A DNA stretch of 64,000 nt from Sva-07 sp963774765 (lineage in GTDB: Bacteria > Actinomycetota > Acidimicrobiia > Acidimicrobiales > Ilumatobacteraceae), in the NCBI GenBank assembly GCA_963774765.1, contig CAVZGP010000011.1, positions 310,001 to 374,000 on the forward strand, given 5' to 3'. Under the pieces are notes generated by a model. That model worked only from the letters and a program-made list of their open reading frames with translations. It was not told where the DNA came from and searched no databases. The translations under genes were made by a program, and so were the position numbers. Shown one piece after another: positions 9,901-18,811 of the stretch (positions are counted from its first letter, which is position 1; each line of letters starts with the position of its first letter).

Positions 9901-11893
9901 TGGGCCGCGTGTTGGAACCTCCCGTCTTGCTGTCGAAGAACCGGTCCCGTTCGCGCGTGCCGTCGTGGAACTGCTTGGCTCGGCCGGAGGGCTTGCCGTA
10001 CTGGCGCCACTTCAGATAGTTCTCCTGCAGTTCGGCTGCCATCGGATCGTAGAACGCGTCGTAGACGTCGTCGGGGTAGTCGGGAAGTGGGAGCTGGTCG
10101 ATCAGGGACTTGAGCCGCCGGAAGTACATGGCCTCGAACTCGGGGTGGGCGAGCACTGCATCGGGTAGGGCACCGCGGTCGGGAGTGAGGTAGTCGCCGA
10201 TGGATCCCAGTTGTGCGTTGGTCCGGAACACCGCGTCGAGATCCCACGGCAACATGAACCAGCGGTCGGTGTCGCCTTGGTCGTTGACGAGGTACCAGTT
10301 GTGGTGAGCGATGTCCCAGTGCTTGAGGTATCCGGCGACGGCCAGGTAGTTGATCACCTTGGGCAGGTCGAGATGTTCGAGCAGGTAGTCGAGGTTCTCG
10401 GCTTCGGTCCCGGAGCTGATGCCCTGGGAGAATGCCCACACCTTCTCGAAGTCCTCGTCGTCGCCCTCCTTCAACTCGAGGTTGGCGCCCGTCTGCTCGG
10501 GCGTATCGCGTCGTTCGAGAGCCGGGTAGCCGGCGGACTTGTACACGTTGTCGTCACCGAATCCGTTGGCGTCGCGCCACCGGCCATCGGCGGCGGTGCC
10601 GTACGACCCCGTCGACCAGAACTCGCCGTTGCGGTACGTGCGGATGGGGAAGTAGTCGACTCGGGGGAAGCCGATCTGGTTCATGATGTCCCAGGCCGTG
10701 GCCGCGACGGGTTGGGCGTCCCACTGCATGTTGAACTCGTCGACGGGCATCGAGATCAGGCCGGGCATGTCGAACAGGGTGCCGGCCGGGAATACCACCT
10801 TCCACGAGTTGTGATCGAGGTTGCGGGAGTGCCCGCCGCGGACGTTCATCTGCACGTTGTCGTAGACGATCCCGTCGTACGCGACGACGGCGGGCCCGGA
10901 GACGTCATCGAACCGGTGGTTGGCTCGCAGGTCGTTGTAGACGCCATCCTCCATCCACCACTCGACGACCGGCAGCGCCGTTTGTCGTGACGGGTCGAGC
11001 ACGACGACACCGCGGTAGGTGATGGCCTCGCTGGCGCTGGGCAGGGTGACCACTCCGACATCGTTGCCGGCCATGAGGCGGTAGCGAACGAGAGCGCCCG
11101 CGGCCTGGCCGGGAATCGTGGCGCCATACACGCCGTCTCCCGCGCCACCAGGGCTCCCGGCGTCGTCGAGTAGTGGCACCAGGATCTCGTCACCGAAGTC
11201 GACCTTGTAGGCGATGGTGGCCGTGGTCGCGTCATCAACAGTGACCTGCACGTCGATGTCCTCGAGGGGTTCGGGCCGGGAGGGTTCGACGGCCACGGTG
11301 CCGAACTCGGGCACAGCGGGGGGCGGGAGTTCGGCGGTGTTGACAGCACCGGGGGTGCCTCCGGCGGTGCGCGACGGCCTCCAGTTGGCGGCGTCATTGT
11401 TGTCGCTGCCGAGGTCGACCAGCTCGAGCGACGGTCCGGATCCGTCCGGTGCGGAAGGCCAGGCGTCCTTGTCGTCGTACTCGACGCTGTCGATTCCGAC
11501 CCCGGTCTCGTCGGTGAGCGTGATGCGCTCACCGCCGTTGGAAAGCGCCCCGCTGTATTGGCCGGAGGCCTCGAAGCCGTAGACGCCGAAGAAGGCGGTC
11601 TGTAGTTGGGTGACCACCAGCCGCTCCCCGACGTCCAGTGTGGTTGCGTTCGGGAAGGTGAACGGGTCGATACCATCGCCGATCACCCAGCCACTGATGT
11701 CGACGGGCGAGCCCGAGGCATTGGCGAGTTCGAGGAACTCGCTGTCACCGGCCGCGTCGGTGGGGTGATAGTGCAACTCGCTGATCACGACGGAGCCGGG
11801 TGTTCCGGTTGCCGTGGACACCTCCGGAACGAATGCGAGAACACTCGCCAGAAGTACCGACGACACGATCACGCGCCACGTCACTCGAAACAT
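6938..11893 (-). CDS. secreted CotH-kinase protein with lamin-tail, Ig-like and LamG domains
   Basis: A 1651-residue exported protein. Domains by eye: signal peptide (1-28), lamin-tail domain (about 25-185, VISELHYHP), a beta linker, CotH kinase-like domain (about 303-664, with HHNWYLVND and LPWDLDAVF, the conserved CotH block), second lamin-tail domain (673-825), a third LTD-like module (834-1041, ILNEYNAV), Ig-like (1046-1125), LamG-type concanavalin fold (1130-1348), Ig-like (1350-1448) and a C-terminal ThuA/GATase-like module (1453-1651). CotH proteins in Bacillus phosphorylate spore-coat proteins; here the kinase fold is exported, so an extracellular phosphate donor or a non-kinase function must be considered. 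The ATG at 11893 has GGAGGA six bases upstream. It lies 26 bp after its longer paralogue. Confidence 0.85.
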   Translation of the reverse strand: MFRVTWRVIVSSVLLASVLAFVPEVSTATGTPGSVVISELHYHPTDAAGDSEFLELANASGSPVDISGWVIGDGIDPFTFPNATTLDVGERLVVTQLQTAFFGVYGFEASGQYSGALSNGGERITLTDETGVGIDSVEYDDKDAWPSAPDGSGPSLELVDLGSDNNDAANWRPSRTAGGTPGAVNTAELPPPAVPEFGTVAVEPSRPEPLEDIDVQVTVDDATTATIAYKVDFGDEILVPLLDDAGSPGGAGDGVYGATIPGQAAGALVRYRLMAGNDVGVVTLPSASEAITYRGVVVLDPSRQTALPVVEWWMEDGVYNDLRANHRFDDVSGPAVVAYDGIVYDNVQMNVRGGHSRNLDHNSWKVVFPAGTLFDMPGLISMPVDEFNMQWDAQPVAATAWDIMNQIGFPRVDYFPIRTYRNGEFWSTGSYGTAADGRWRDANGFGDDNVYKSAGYPALERRDTPEQTGANLELKEGDDEDFEKVWAFSQGISSGTEAENLDYLLEHLDLPKVINYLAVAGYLKHWDIAHHNWYLVNDQGDTDRWFMLPWDLDAVFRTNAQLGSIGDYLTPDRGALPDAVLAHPEFEAMYFRRLKSLIDQLPLPDYPDDVYDAFYDPMAAELQENYLKWRQYGKPSGRAKQFHDGTRERDRFFDSKTGGSNTRPIPRSQTAARPIVISEIHFAPEPGGAEFVELTNTDTKESFDLSGWVIEGIDHTIQPGTILLPGQRVVFTSDDVAFRAAYGPAFVGGQIEEGLPDDGTTLRLLDASGARVDDVTYGVDDPWPWTAAGHGPSLELIDLNADNAQAANWAPSSVVGGTPGLTNQPDGSPLPPRPNPGLILNEYNAVSDSKLLGGGTAQDAYFGSVAGNGGDWFELVVVEEGLDARGWRLDWTDSSESGSLVLTDDPLWSALPAGTIITVSEDVADDSSLEPGTGDWWINAQATDGASGTLVTASDFSVTNSDWQLTIRDASGTARFGPAGEGIGDLSGIGSDEVAQLQDDPSASVTASSAYDEAINSSFGAPNPVAEGTAQSFAVLRNAIPATVITDPTDTTVVVGDTAHLSVTAEGNAPITYQWHRAGIDIPGATSSTLDIGPVDMDDDGAVFDVLVSNAFGSTTSAPATLTVTQQPPRVTDGLLALWTFDEGSGSVIHDTSGAGTPVDLAIEDAGRVEWIPGGGVSVADYVEIASPAPATKLSSATITNQEVTLEAWVDPTATSTTQPGWIAGLIDSKNSRDLVLAHGFWVGQPSDASEARVRTSTSGNYRVQAPARSLDDDLVHLIVTHDTGGTTTLYQDGVAVATSHTTGSLNWRDQRFRIGSAGPSSPATMFAGDIFLVAYYGRALEPTEILTNFEAGPAGEPPADAAPVITTQPTDTAAVVGDTATFQVVATGIPDPSYQWRLDGIDLPGADGSNLTIGPVSLADHGVVLDVVVTNTEGSVTSEVATLSITEAPTGPPRVAFVAGSSPPPKKDTGVIDHLISLGYDVAVIDDATIDASTTFTGFDLVIVASSVLPTEVADMPVDLAVPMLVWEAYLYDELAMSTSGSRDSKTAEDRLQIDLPSHPLAGGLSGSVGVLSAAVPVAIAVPGAGADVVASTLNGQPAIFAYDAGDTLADGSSAAAARVGFFLSFDAGTVITDAGWTLLDAAVTWLAPI

Positions 11894-11919
11894 GCTGATT
11901 CCTCCGTCTTGTCGACTGA

Positions 11920-14900
11920 CTAGGTGACCACGATCTGCACCGTGGTCCACGGTTGCCACGTACCGCCTTGAAGGACGCGGACTTCGATGGTGTATGCCCC
12001 GGATGTGAGGCCGGTCTTGGTTGCGCTGTGCTCAGCGGTGGGTTGGTCCCAGTTCCACTTCGTACCGTCTCCGCGGTAACGGACTTGCGACAGCGCGGAG
12101 TCTGCAACGGGTTCCCATGTGATGTCGACCGTGTCGCCGACGCTGGCGACGGTGACGGTGGGGGTGCCCACGACAGTGACCCCGATCGGGTCCTCGGTGA
12201 CGGTGACGGTGAGCGTGGCCGTGGTCGAGATGGTGGTGCCCTCGGTGTTGGTCGCCACCACATCGATGATCGTGCCGTCGTCGGCGAGCGACACGGCCGG
12301 CAGGAGCAAGACGCGATCGGTGGCGCCCGGGATCGCGCTGCCGTTGCGTCGCCACTGGATGTCGGGTTCGGGTGAGCCGGTGGTCTCGACGGTGAAGGTG
12401 GCGTCCTGGCCTTCGGCGACAGCGGCGTCGCTGGGTTGGCTCGTGACGACGGGAGGTGCGGGGGGTGAGGATCCGGTGTCGAGAAGCCAACTGATGGCGT
12501 TGTCGAAGAGTTGCCACCCTGCATCAGTGGCGACTGCAGGTGCCGGATAGTCGAAGAAGAACGCGACACCTCGCGCGTTCGCGACCGCGCCATCCGCCAG
12601 GTGGTCGCCGGCCTCGATGGCAACCAGGGCGTCGAAGAGGCTGCCGGTCGGACGGGCCAACACATCGGTATCCGGTGGGGCGTGCCCGATCGAGAAGTGG
12701 ACGCCGCTCGTGACGACTTGCACGGTGCCGCGCAAACCTGTGGTGATGGCGTGGTCGGCCACGATGTCGATCGTGGTGGTCGCCGCAGGGCCCTCGCGGT
12801 TGCCGGCGGTGCTCCAACCGAGTTCGTCGAAGAGGTGGGCCTCCCAGGACAACATCGGAATGGTGAGGCCGGCGAGCGTGTCGGCAAGTTCGTTCGGCAC
12901 GACCGAGGACGAGACGATGACCAGGTCGTGGCCAGCGACGGCTGCGGGATCGACGGTGGAGTCGTCGAAGACGGTCACGTCGAACCCGCTGGCGCTCAGA
13001 CGGGCGATGACGGGTCGGTCACGGTTCGGTGCGGGAACCGTGCTGGCGACGAAGGCCACGCGCGGGGTGTCGACGACGCTCAACATGACTGGAGTCGCCG
13101 TGATCGATCCTTCGCTGTTGGTCGCGACCACATCGATCATTGCGCCGTCGTCGGCTGTGCTCAGCGTTGCGAGCGTCAACGTCGGGTTGGTCGCTCCGGG
13201 GATTGGGGTTCCATCACGTCGCCACTGCAGCGTCGGCGTCGGTGAACCAGACACAGCCACCGTGAACACAGCATCAGCACCGGTGCGGACCGACACAGCC
13301 ACCGGCTGGACAGCGAACGACGGAGGGACGGCTGGTACCGGCTCCACCGTGAGCACGACGGGCACGGAGGTCGTGCTCCCCGCGGAGTTGGATGCGGCCA
13401 CGTCGAAGATCGCGCCATCGTCGGCAAGCGACACTGCCGGCAGGATCAGGGTGGAGTCGGTGGCTCCGGGGATCACCGTAGCGTTGCGCCGCCATTGGAA
13501 CTCGGGTCTCGGTGTGCCGGTCGCGGCAACCTGGAACGTGGCGTCGTGGCCTTCGGTCACCGTGATCGGAGTCGGCTGTGACACGATCACGGGAGCGACC
13601 GGCGCCGGAGGCTCACCGATCGGACCGACGCGGAAGTTGCGCGCGACCTCATCGATGGACAGTGAGCGCGAGTAGTAGGCGGCAAGCCTCATCTGTCCCT
13701 TGAAGGCAGATGAGGGCGACAGGTTGCCGGCCCCGGCGAGATGGAACGGATGATCGACCCACGGAAGCCGACCGGGGAACACGGCACCGGCCACTTTCAC
13801 CCCGTCGACGTAGATTGCTGTCGACCCGGACGCCGCACGGGTGAGCACGACGTGGGCCAGCGTGCCGTCCATGGCCCTGGCCGGAGAGTTCAACGATTTC
13901 TGGCCGCCTGGTGCGGTCTGGAACTTCGTTCGAACGCTGTCCGTTGGATCGGCGCCGAGGAACCCCTGGGCGAGCACGATGTTGCGGTCGTCGCGCGAGC
14001 TGAACATCCCCCCGAGCCACATCGACTTGTCGGGCACGGCCTTCAGCGGATCCACCCAGAATTCCATCGTGAACTCATCTGTCGCAATGGTGCGGTCGAC
14101 GAGCTTGGTTGATGGACCGAAGATGTCAGCAGATGCCGCAATCGAGATTCCTCCACCGGGGAGCCACACAACCGAATTGGGATTGGCGATCGTCAGGTCC
14201 GTGGGTGTTCCACTGCCGGCAACGTCGTGGATGATCGCGCCCTCGCCCTCGAGGAACAGCCACAGGGCCTCGATCCCATCGGTGACGCGGCCGGTCTCCG
14301 TGTCGACGGTGAGGGTTGCCGCGGAACTGGCCGCGACGCCGATGCTGTTGGTCACGACCGCGTCGAAGGTGGCGCCGTTGTCGGCGGCCGTGACGGAGGT
14401 GAGCAACAGCCTCGCTGAGTTGGCTCCCGGGATGACGGACCCATCGCGACGCCACTGGATGGTGAGGGGCGAACTCCCGACAGTGGAGATCTCGAAGTCC
14501 ACCGAATCGCCGACTGCCACCTCCGCGTCGAATGGCCCCGCCAGGACGAGTGGGGCCTCGGGCGCTCGAAGTGCCGAGAAGTCCTGCAGAGACCCGCCGC
14601 CGATCTCGTTGGGAGACCCGAATGTGCTTTCGGTCGCATCGTCGTAGCCGGACGCGGGCGTGATGGCGCGAGAGGGGTTGTCCTCGAGGCGAGCGACCTC
14701 GTCGCCACCGACACCGCTCAGACCCGAAGCACCTTCTCCAACGGGGCCGAACCTCACCAGACCTGCTGAGTCGACGACGACGAGCTGCCAGTTCGAATTG
14801 GAGACCTCCAGGGGCTCACCTTCGACCAGTGCACCGCTACCGGGGCTGCCCGGTCGGAGGTTCATCGACCAGTCCCCGGCACCCGGGTCGAGCGTCAGGT

Positions 14901-17655
14901 CATCGGGCACGTCGCGGGCGATCGTGATCAGCGAACCCGCTGGAAGGTCGGCGAGCGCTGGATCATCGCTCGCCGTCAACGATCCGCTTGCGTCGTCGTC
15001 GCTCCAGTGGAACGACCACCCTCGTAGGTCGAGTCCGCTTTCGACGACCACCAGCTCGAACCAGTCGCCACCGTTGCCGAGCGCTGTTCCGAAGACGGGA
15101 TCACTGCCGCCGCTCTTCAAGCGAGCGTCGTTCGCAACCGCGTTGTACTCGTTCAAGATCACACCCGGGCCCGGTGGCGGCAGCTGCGGACGCGTGTCGG
15201 CTGGCGGTGCGCCCGGGCTTCCTCCGAACGTGCTGCTGGTTCGCCAGCTGGCCGGCAGTGCGTTGTCCAACGCCGGGTTGGTCAGCTCCAACGTGAAACC
15301 CGTGCCGTTCGTGCCTGCAGGCCAGGGCGCGCTCACCCCGTACTCGACGCGATCGACTTCGACGCCGTCGCGATCGACGAGGATGATCTCACCACCCCGG
15401 TCCGCCAGCCCCGCTCCGAGCTCGCCGGCCACGAACGTCGGACCGTTCTGGTCGCGGAAGACTGGAAAGTCCGAGACGATCACGACCTGCTGTCCGGGCA
15501 GCAGCACGGTGCCCGGTTGGATCATGGTGTCGAGCCCCTCGAAAAACCACTCGGACAAGTCGAAGGCCTCGTCGGCAGAGGTGTTCGTCAGTTCGATGAA
15601 CTCCACTCCGCCGGGCGCGGGAGCGTACTGCACCTCGGAAACAACGATCGGGCGCGTCTTGCTCTGCGCGAGCGGAATCGGACGGCCCGGCGTTCCCCCG
15701 GTGCGCGCGGCCATGATGTCGGCTCGGTGTTGGGCGCCGTCGACCAGGAGATCGCGGCGTTGGGCCGGCGACTTGTCCTGGTGCCACTTCGCGTAGTCCT
15801 CTGCCAGTTCGGCGGCGATCGGGTCGTAGATGCCGGAGAAGATCTCGACCGGGCTCGTCGGCAACGGGAACTGCTCGATGAGCGATGCCAGACGACGGTA
15901 ATACATCTCCTGGAACTCCGGGTGTGCCAGCACGCGTTCGGGCAACACCCCGGGGAGTTCCTCCACGAGGACTCCGTGGGTGCGGTCGAAGACATTGTCG
16001 AGGTCCCATGGCAGCACAGACCAGCGATCGGTGTCGGCTTCGTCGTTGACGAGGTACCAGTTGTGGTTCGAGCTGTCCCAGTGTTTCGTCCATGCGATGA
16101 ACGCGAGGTAGTTGATCACCTCGGGGACGTTCAACTCGTCGAGGAGCCCCTCGTACTGCGCCTTCGTCGCGTCGGCGTCGAGGAGGTTGGCGAATTCCCA
16201 GACCTCCACGAAGCCGTCGTCGTCACCCTCGCTGACTTCGAGACCACCCTTGCCGCCCCCCATCTTGGAAGGGATCAGTTGGCGTTCGAGCGCCATCCCC
16301 CCGACTGCCTTGTAGACGTTCGCGTCGCCGATGCCGTTGTTGTCGCGCCACGTTCCGTCCAGTGCCGTCCCGTAGCTCCCCATGCCCCAGAAGTCACCGT
16401 TGCGGTACACGCGGATGGGGAAGTAGTCGACGGCGGGAAACCCGATCGATCGAGCCACATCCCATGCCGTCGCCGCGGACGGGAACGCATCCCATTGGAG
16501 GTTGAACTCATCGACCGGACCGGTGGTGGTGTGGCCGGGCATCTCGAAGACCGGGCCATCGGGGAACTCCACGTTCCACGATGGGTGGTCGTAGGCGCGG
16601 GAGTTGCCACCGCGGATTCGCATCTGGACGTTGTCCCAGACCTCACCGTCGTAGGCGAGAACGGCGTCGACGAAGAAGTCGTCGCGGCGATGGTTGTCGA
16701 GGACGTCCTTGTAGACGCTGTCCGGCATCCAGTACTCGATCACGGGCACGGCGCTGGCACGTGCGGGGTCGACGACCACGACCCCCCGGTAGTCGGCGGC
16801 CTCGATCGCGGCTGGAACCGCGGCGGTACCGAAGGCGTTCGCCCCCTCGATGCGATAGCGGATCAGGGTGCCTGCGTGCTGGCCCGGAATGCGGGCGCCG
16901 TACACACCGTCGTTGGCGCCTCCGGGGCTGGCCGAGTCGTCGAGCAGGGGGATGACGACTTCGTTGCCGAAGTCGAGTCGGTAGGCCAGCGATGCGGTGT
17001 CGGCGTCGTCGAGCTGTGCCGACACGACGACATCCTCCCCCGGCTGTGGGCGCGTCGGTGACGGCTGCACCTGCTCGATCCGGGGCAACACCCGCGCAAG
17101 TTCGGCGCTGTTGATCGTGCCCGGAGTGCCGCCCGGCTCGGACGACTCGGCCCAGTTGGTCGGGTCGTCGTTCGGCGCGTCGACATCCGCGAGTTCGAGC
17201 GACGTGCCACGGTCGTCCGGGCCAGGCGGCCACGGATCGGAATCCTCGTAGGTCACCGTGTCGATCACGGTGCCGAGTGCGTCGGACAACACGAGCGTGT
17301 CCGAGCTGTTGGCCAACGAACCGGACGTGAACGCGGCCGCGGCCGCAAACCCATGGTCGGTTTCGAAGTCAGCGAGGTCGAGCGCGAAGACAACACGTTC
17401 CCCGGCGCCCAGGACCGTGCCGTGGCCGACCGTCAACTCGATCCCGTCGGACACCGTCCAGCCCGACATGTCGACCGACGTCGTGGCGGCATTGGTGATC
17501 TCGATGAACTCGCCGTCGCCCACGAGTGGCTTGTACAAGATCTCGGAGATCACCACCGATGAGTCGTCGGCATGGACGGGCTGCATGTCGATGGGCGCGG
17601 CCAGCCCGACCAATACCGCCACTGCAATCGTGCACGTGAGAAGTCGCCCGCCCAT
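11920..17655 (-). CDS. secreted CotH-kinase multidomain protein, longer paralogue
   Basis: A 1911-residue exported protein with the same domain order as its downstream neighbour: signal peptide (1-30), lamin-tail (30-185), CotH kinase-like (300-660, with NHNWYLVND and LPWDLDNVF), lamin-tail (667-820), LTD-like (828-1035), Ig-like (1032-1110), LamG (1123-1345), then two Ig-like repeats (1348-1525), the ThuA/GATase-like module (1528-1727), a further Ig-like repeat (1732-1822) and a terminal fibronectin-III-like domain (1823-1911). The extra Ig repeats and tail explain the greater length. The ATG at 17655 has AAGGGG as ribosome site and gives a good signal peptide; the frame upstream is open but not signal-like. 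First gene of a two-gene unit with the paralogue. Confidence 0.85.
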   Translation of the reverse strand: MGGRLLTCTIAVAVLVGLAAPIDMQPVHADDSSVVISEILYKPLVGDGEFIEITNAATTSVDMSGWTVSDGIELTVGHGTVLGAGERVVFALDLADFETDHGFAAAAAFTSGSLANSSDTLVLSDALGTVIDTVTYEDSDPWPPGPDDRGTSLELADVDAPNDDPTNWAESSEPGGTPGTINSAELARVLPRIEQVQPSPTRPQPGEDVVVSAQLDDADTASLAYRLDFGNEVVIPLLDDSASPGGANDGVYGARIPGQHAGTLIRYRIEGANAFGTAAVPAAIEAADYRGVVVVDPARASAVPVIEYWMPDSVYKDVLDNHRRDDFFVDAVLAYDGEVWDNVQMRIRGGNSRAYDHPSWNVEFPDGPVFEMPGHTTTGPVDEFNLQWDAFPSAATAWDVARSIGFPAVDYFPIRVYRNGDFWGMGSYGTALDGTWRDNNGIGDANVYKAVGGMALERQLIPSKMGGGKGGLEVSEGDDDGFVEVWEFANLLDADATKAQYEGLLDELNVPEVINYLAFIAWTKHWDSSNHNWYLVNDEADTDRWSVLPWDLDNVFDRTHGVLVEELPGVLPERVLAHPEFQEMYYRRLASLIEQFPLPTSPVEIFSGIYDPIAAELAEDYAKWHQDKSPAQRRDLLVDGAQHRADIMAARTGGTPGRPIPLAQSKTRPIVVSEVQYAPAPGGVEFIELTNTSADEAFDLSEWFFEGLDTMIQPGTVLLPGQQVVIVSDFPVFRDQNGPTFVAGELGAGLADRGGEIILVDRDGVEVDRVEYGVSAPWPAGTNGTGFTLELTNPALDNALPASWRTSSTFGGSPGAPPADTRPQLPPPGPGVILNEYNAVANDARLKSGGSDPVFGTALGNGGDWFELVVVESGLDLRGWSFHWSDDDASGSLTASDDPALADLPAGSLITIARDVPDDLTLDPGAGDWSMNLRPGSPGSGALVEGEPLEVSNSNWQLVVVDSAGLVRFGPVGEGASGLSGVGGDEVARLEDNPSRAITPASGYDDATESTFGSPNEIGGGSLQDFSALRAPEAPLVLAGPFDAEVAVGDSVDFEISTVGSSPLTIQWRRDGSVIPGANSARLLLTSVTAADNGATFDAVVTNSIGVAASSAATLTVDTETGRVTDGIEALWLFLEGEGAIIHDVAGSGTPTDLTIANPNSVVWLPGGGISIAASADIFGPSTKLVDRTIATDEFTMEFWVDPLKAVPDKSMWLGGMFSSRDDRNIVLAQGFLGADPTDSVRTKFQTAPGGQKSLNSPARAMDGTLAHVVLTRAASGSTAIYVDGVKVAGAVFPGRLPWVDHPFHLAGAGNLSPSSAFKGQMRLAAYYSRSLSIDEVARNFRVGPIGEPPAPVAPVIVSQPTPITVTEGHDATFQVAATGTPRPEFQWRRNATVIPGATDSTLILPAVSLADDGAIFDVAASNSAGSTTSVPVVLTVEPVPAVPPSFAVQPVAVSVRTGADAVFTVAVSGSPTPTLQWRRDGTPIPGATNPTLTLATLSTADDGAMIDVVATNSEGSITATPVMLSVVDTPRVAFVASTVPAPNRDRPVIARLSASGFDVTVFDDSTVDPAAVAGHDLVIVSSSVVPNELADTLAGLTIPMLSWEAHLFDELGWSTAGNREGPAATTTIDIVADHAITTGLRGTVQVVTSGVHFSIGHAPPDTDVLARPTGSLFDALVAIEAGDHLADGAVANARGVAFFFDYPAPAVATDAGWQLFDNAISWLLDTGSSPPAPPVVTSQPSDAAVAEGQDATFTVETTGSPEPDIQWRRNGSAIPGATDRVLLLPAVSLADDGTIIDVVATNTEGTTISTTATLTVTVTEDPIGVTVVGTPTVTVASVGDTVDITWEPVADSALSQVRYRGDGTKWNWDQPTAEHSATKTGLTSGAYTIEVRVLQGGTWQPWTTVQIVVT

Positions 17656-17688
17656 TCGATGTGCCCCTTCGATCGTCCGCTGAGCGGT

Positions 17689-17717
17689 ACGGTAGTCGTA
17701 CTGGTTGTGGCTGTCCA
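17689..17717 (-). promoter_or_regulatory. candidate promoter of the CotH gene pair
   Basis: On the minus strand TGGACA (17717-17712) and TACCGT (17694-17689) are 17 bp apart. Transcription would start near 17682, giving a leader of about 27 nt that includes the AAGGGG ribosome site before the ATG at 17655. Confidence 0.45.
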
Positions 17718-17896
17718 GCTGACTGCACGGGGCGATCCGCCTCGCGGCTCGAGGACCCACGTTTCGGTTCCCGGAGACACCTATCACGATGTGGCACCTC
17801 CACCAGGTGTAACTTCGAGCGCGGTGCACCCGCCGACGAGGTCTACGATCATTTCGACAGTGCGGACGCTGGGAGCTGTATCACGATGAGGAGCCC

Positions 17897-18811
17897 ATGT
17901 TTCCGCTGTCGCGTGGTCTGTCCGATCGTGGAGCCGTAGGGGGTCGAGCTCTCATGGACGACGAGTCGCCACCGACAGCGGGCCGGGTGCATCGGCGCGT
18001 GTTGCTTGCGAGTACCTACATCGACGATCTCACGGCGCGCGAGACCGTCGACGCGATCTTCGATTCGCTCGACCGGGCGATGGGCGGTTGGCTGATCACC
18101 TACAACCTGGACATCCTGAGGCGCGCCTGTGTCGACGCCGCCTTCGAACGTCAGTCGCGTGCCGCGACCCTGCGGGTTGCCGACGGGATGCCGTTGCTGT
18201 GGGCCGCATCGCTGCAGGGCACGCCCCTGGCGGAGCGTGTCGCCGGATCAGATCTGGTCTATGACATCGCCGCGGCCGCGGCCGCACGCGGCCGGTCGAT
18301 CTTCCTCCTGGGCGGAAACCCCGCCGATGTCTGCGATCGAGCAGTCGTGCGCCTGAAGCAGTTGTACCCGGAACTCGAGATTGCCGGGGCCCACTCGCCA
18401 CCGGTCGGCTTCTTGGACGACACCACCGAGCGGACGCTCGTCGGCAAGTTGATCGCGGACGCCGACCCCGATCTCGTGTTGATCGGGCTGCCGCCCAACC
18501 TGCAGGCTGCGGTCCATGAGCACTATGGACAGGACACCCACTCTCCGACGTGGTGGCTCGGGGTCGGGGTCACGTTCAGCTTTGTCACCGGTGACATCGC
18601 GCGGGCTCCGAGATGGATGCAACGCTGCGGACTCGAATGGGCTCACCGTCTCGCTCACGAACCCCGACGACTCGGCCGTCGATATCTGATCGAAGGCCCA
18701 CCGTTCGTTGTTCGGCTCCTCGGCGGTGCGGCTCTACGTCGGATCAGGCGTGACGGGTCTCGTGTCGAAGTGCTGCGCGGACCGTTTCCAGCTGCGCCGG
18801 ATACTCACTGA
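17897..18811 (+). CDS. WecG/TagA/CpsF family glycosyltransferase
   Basis: A 304-residue GT26-family enzyme expected to add a sugar (ManNAc, ManNAcA or similar in known members) to a lipid-linked acceptor on the inner face of the membrane. Family features: ADGMPLLWAA (about 94), a GSDLVYDI segment, FLLGG before a Rossmann-like region, LVLIGLPPNLQ, and the C-terminal basic region WMQRCGLEWAHRL followed by EPRRLGRRYL. The ATG at 17897 has GAGGAG four bases upstream; an internal ATG at 17954 is an alternative that would drop a poorly conserved lead. Its 3' end overlaps the convergent glycosyltransferase gene by 68 bp. Confidence 0.88.
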   Translation: MFPLSRGLSDRGAVGGRALMDDESPPTAGRVHRRVLLASTYIDDLTARETVDAIFDSLDRAMGGWLITYNLDILRRACVDAAFERQSRAATLRVADGMPLLWAASLQGTPLAERVAGSDLVYDIAAAAAARGRSIFLLGGNPADVCDRAVVRLKQLYPELEIAGAHSPPVGFLDDTTERTLVGKLIADADPDLVLIGLPPNLQAAVHEHYGQDTHSPTWWLGVGVTFSFVTGDIARAPRWMQRCGLEWAHRLAHEPRRLGRRYLIEGPPFVVRLLGGAALRRIRRDGSRVEVLRGPFPAAPDTH

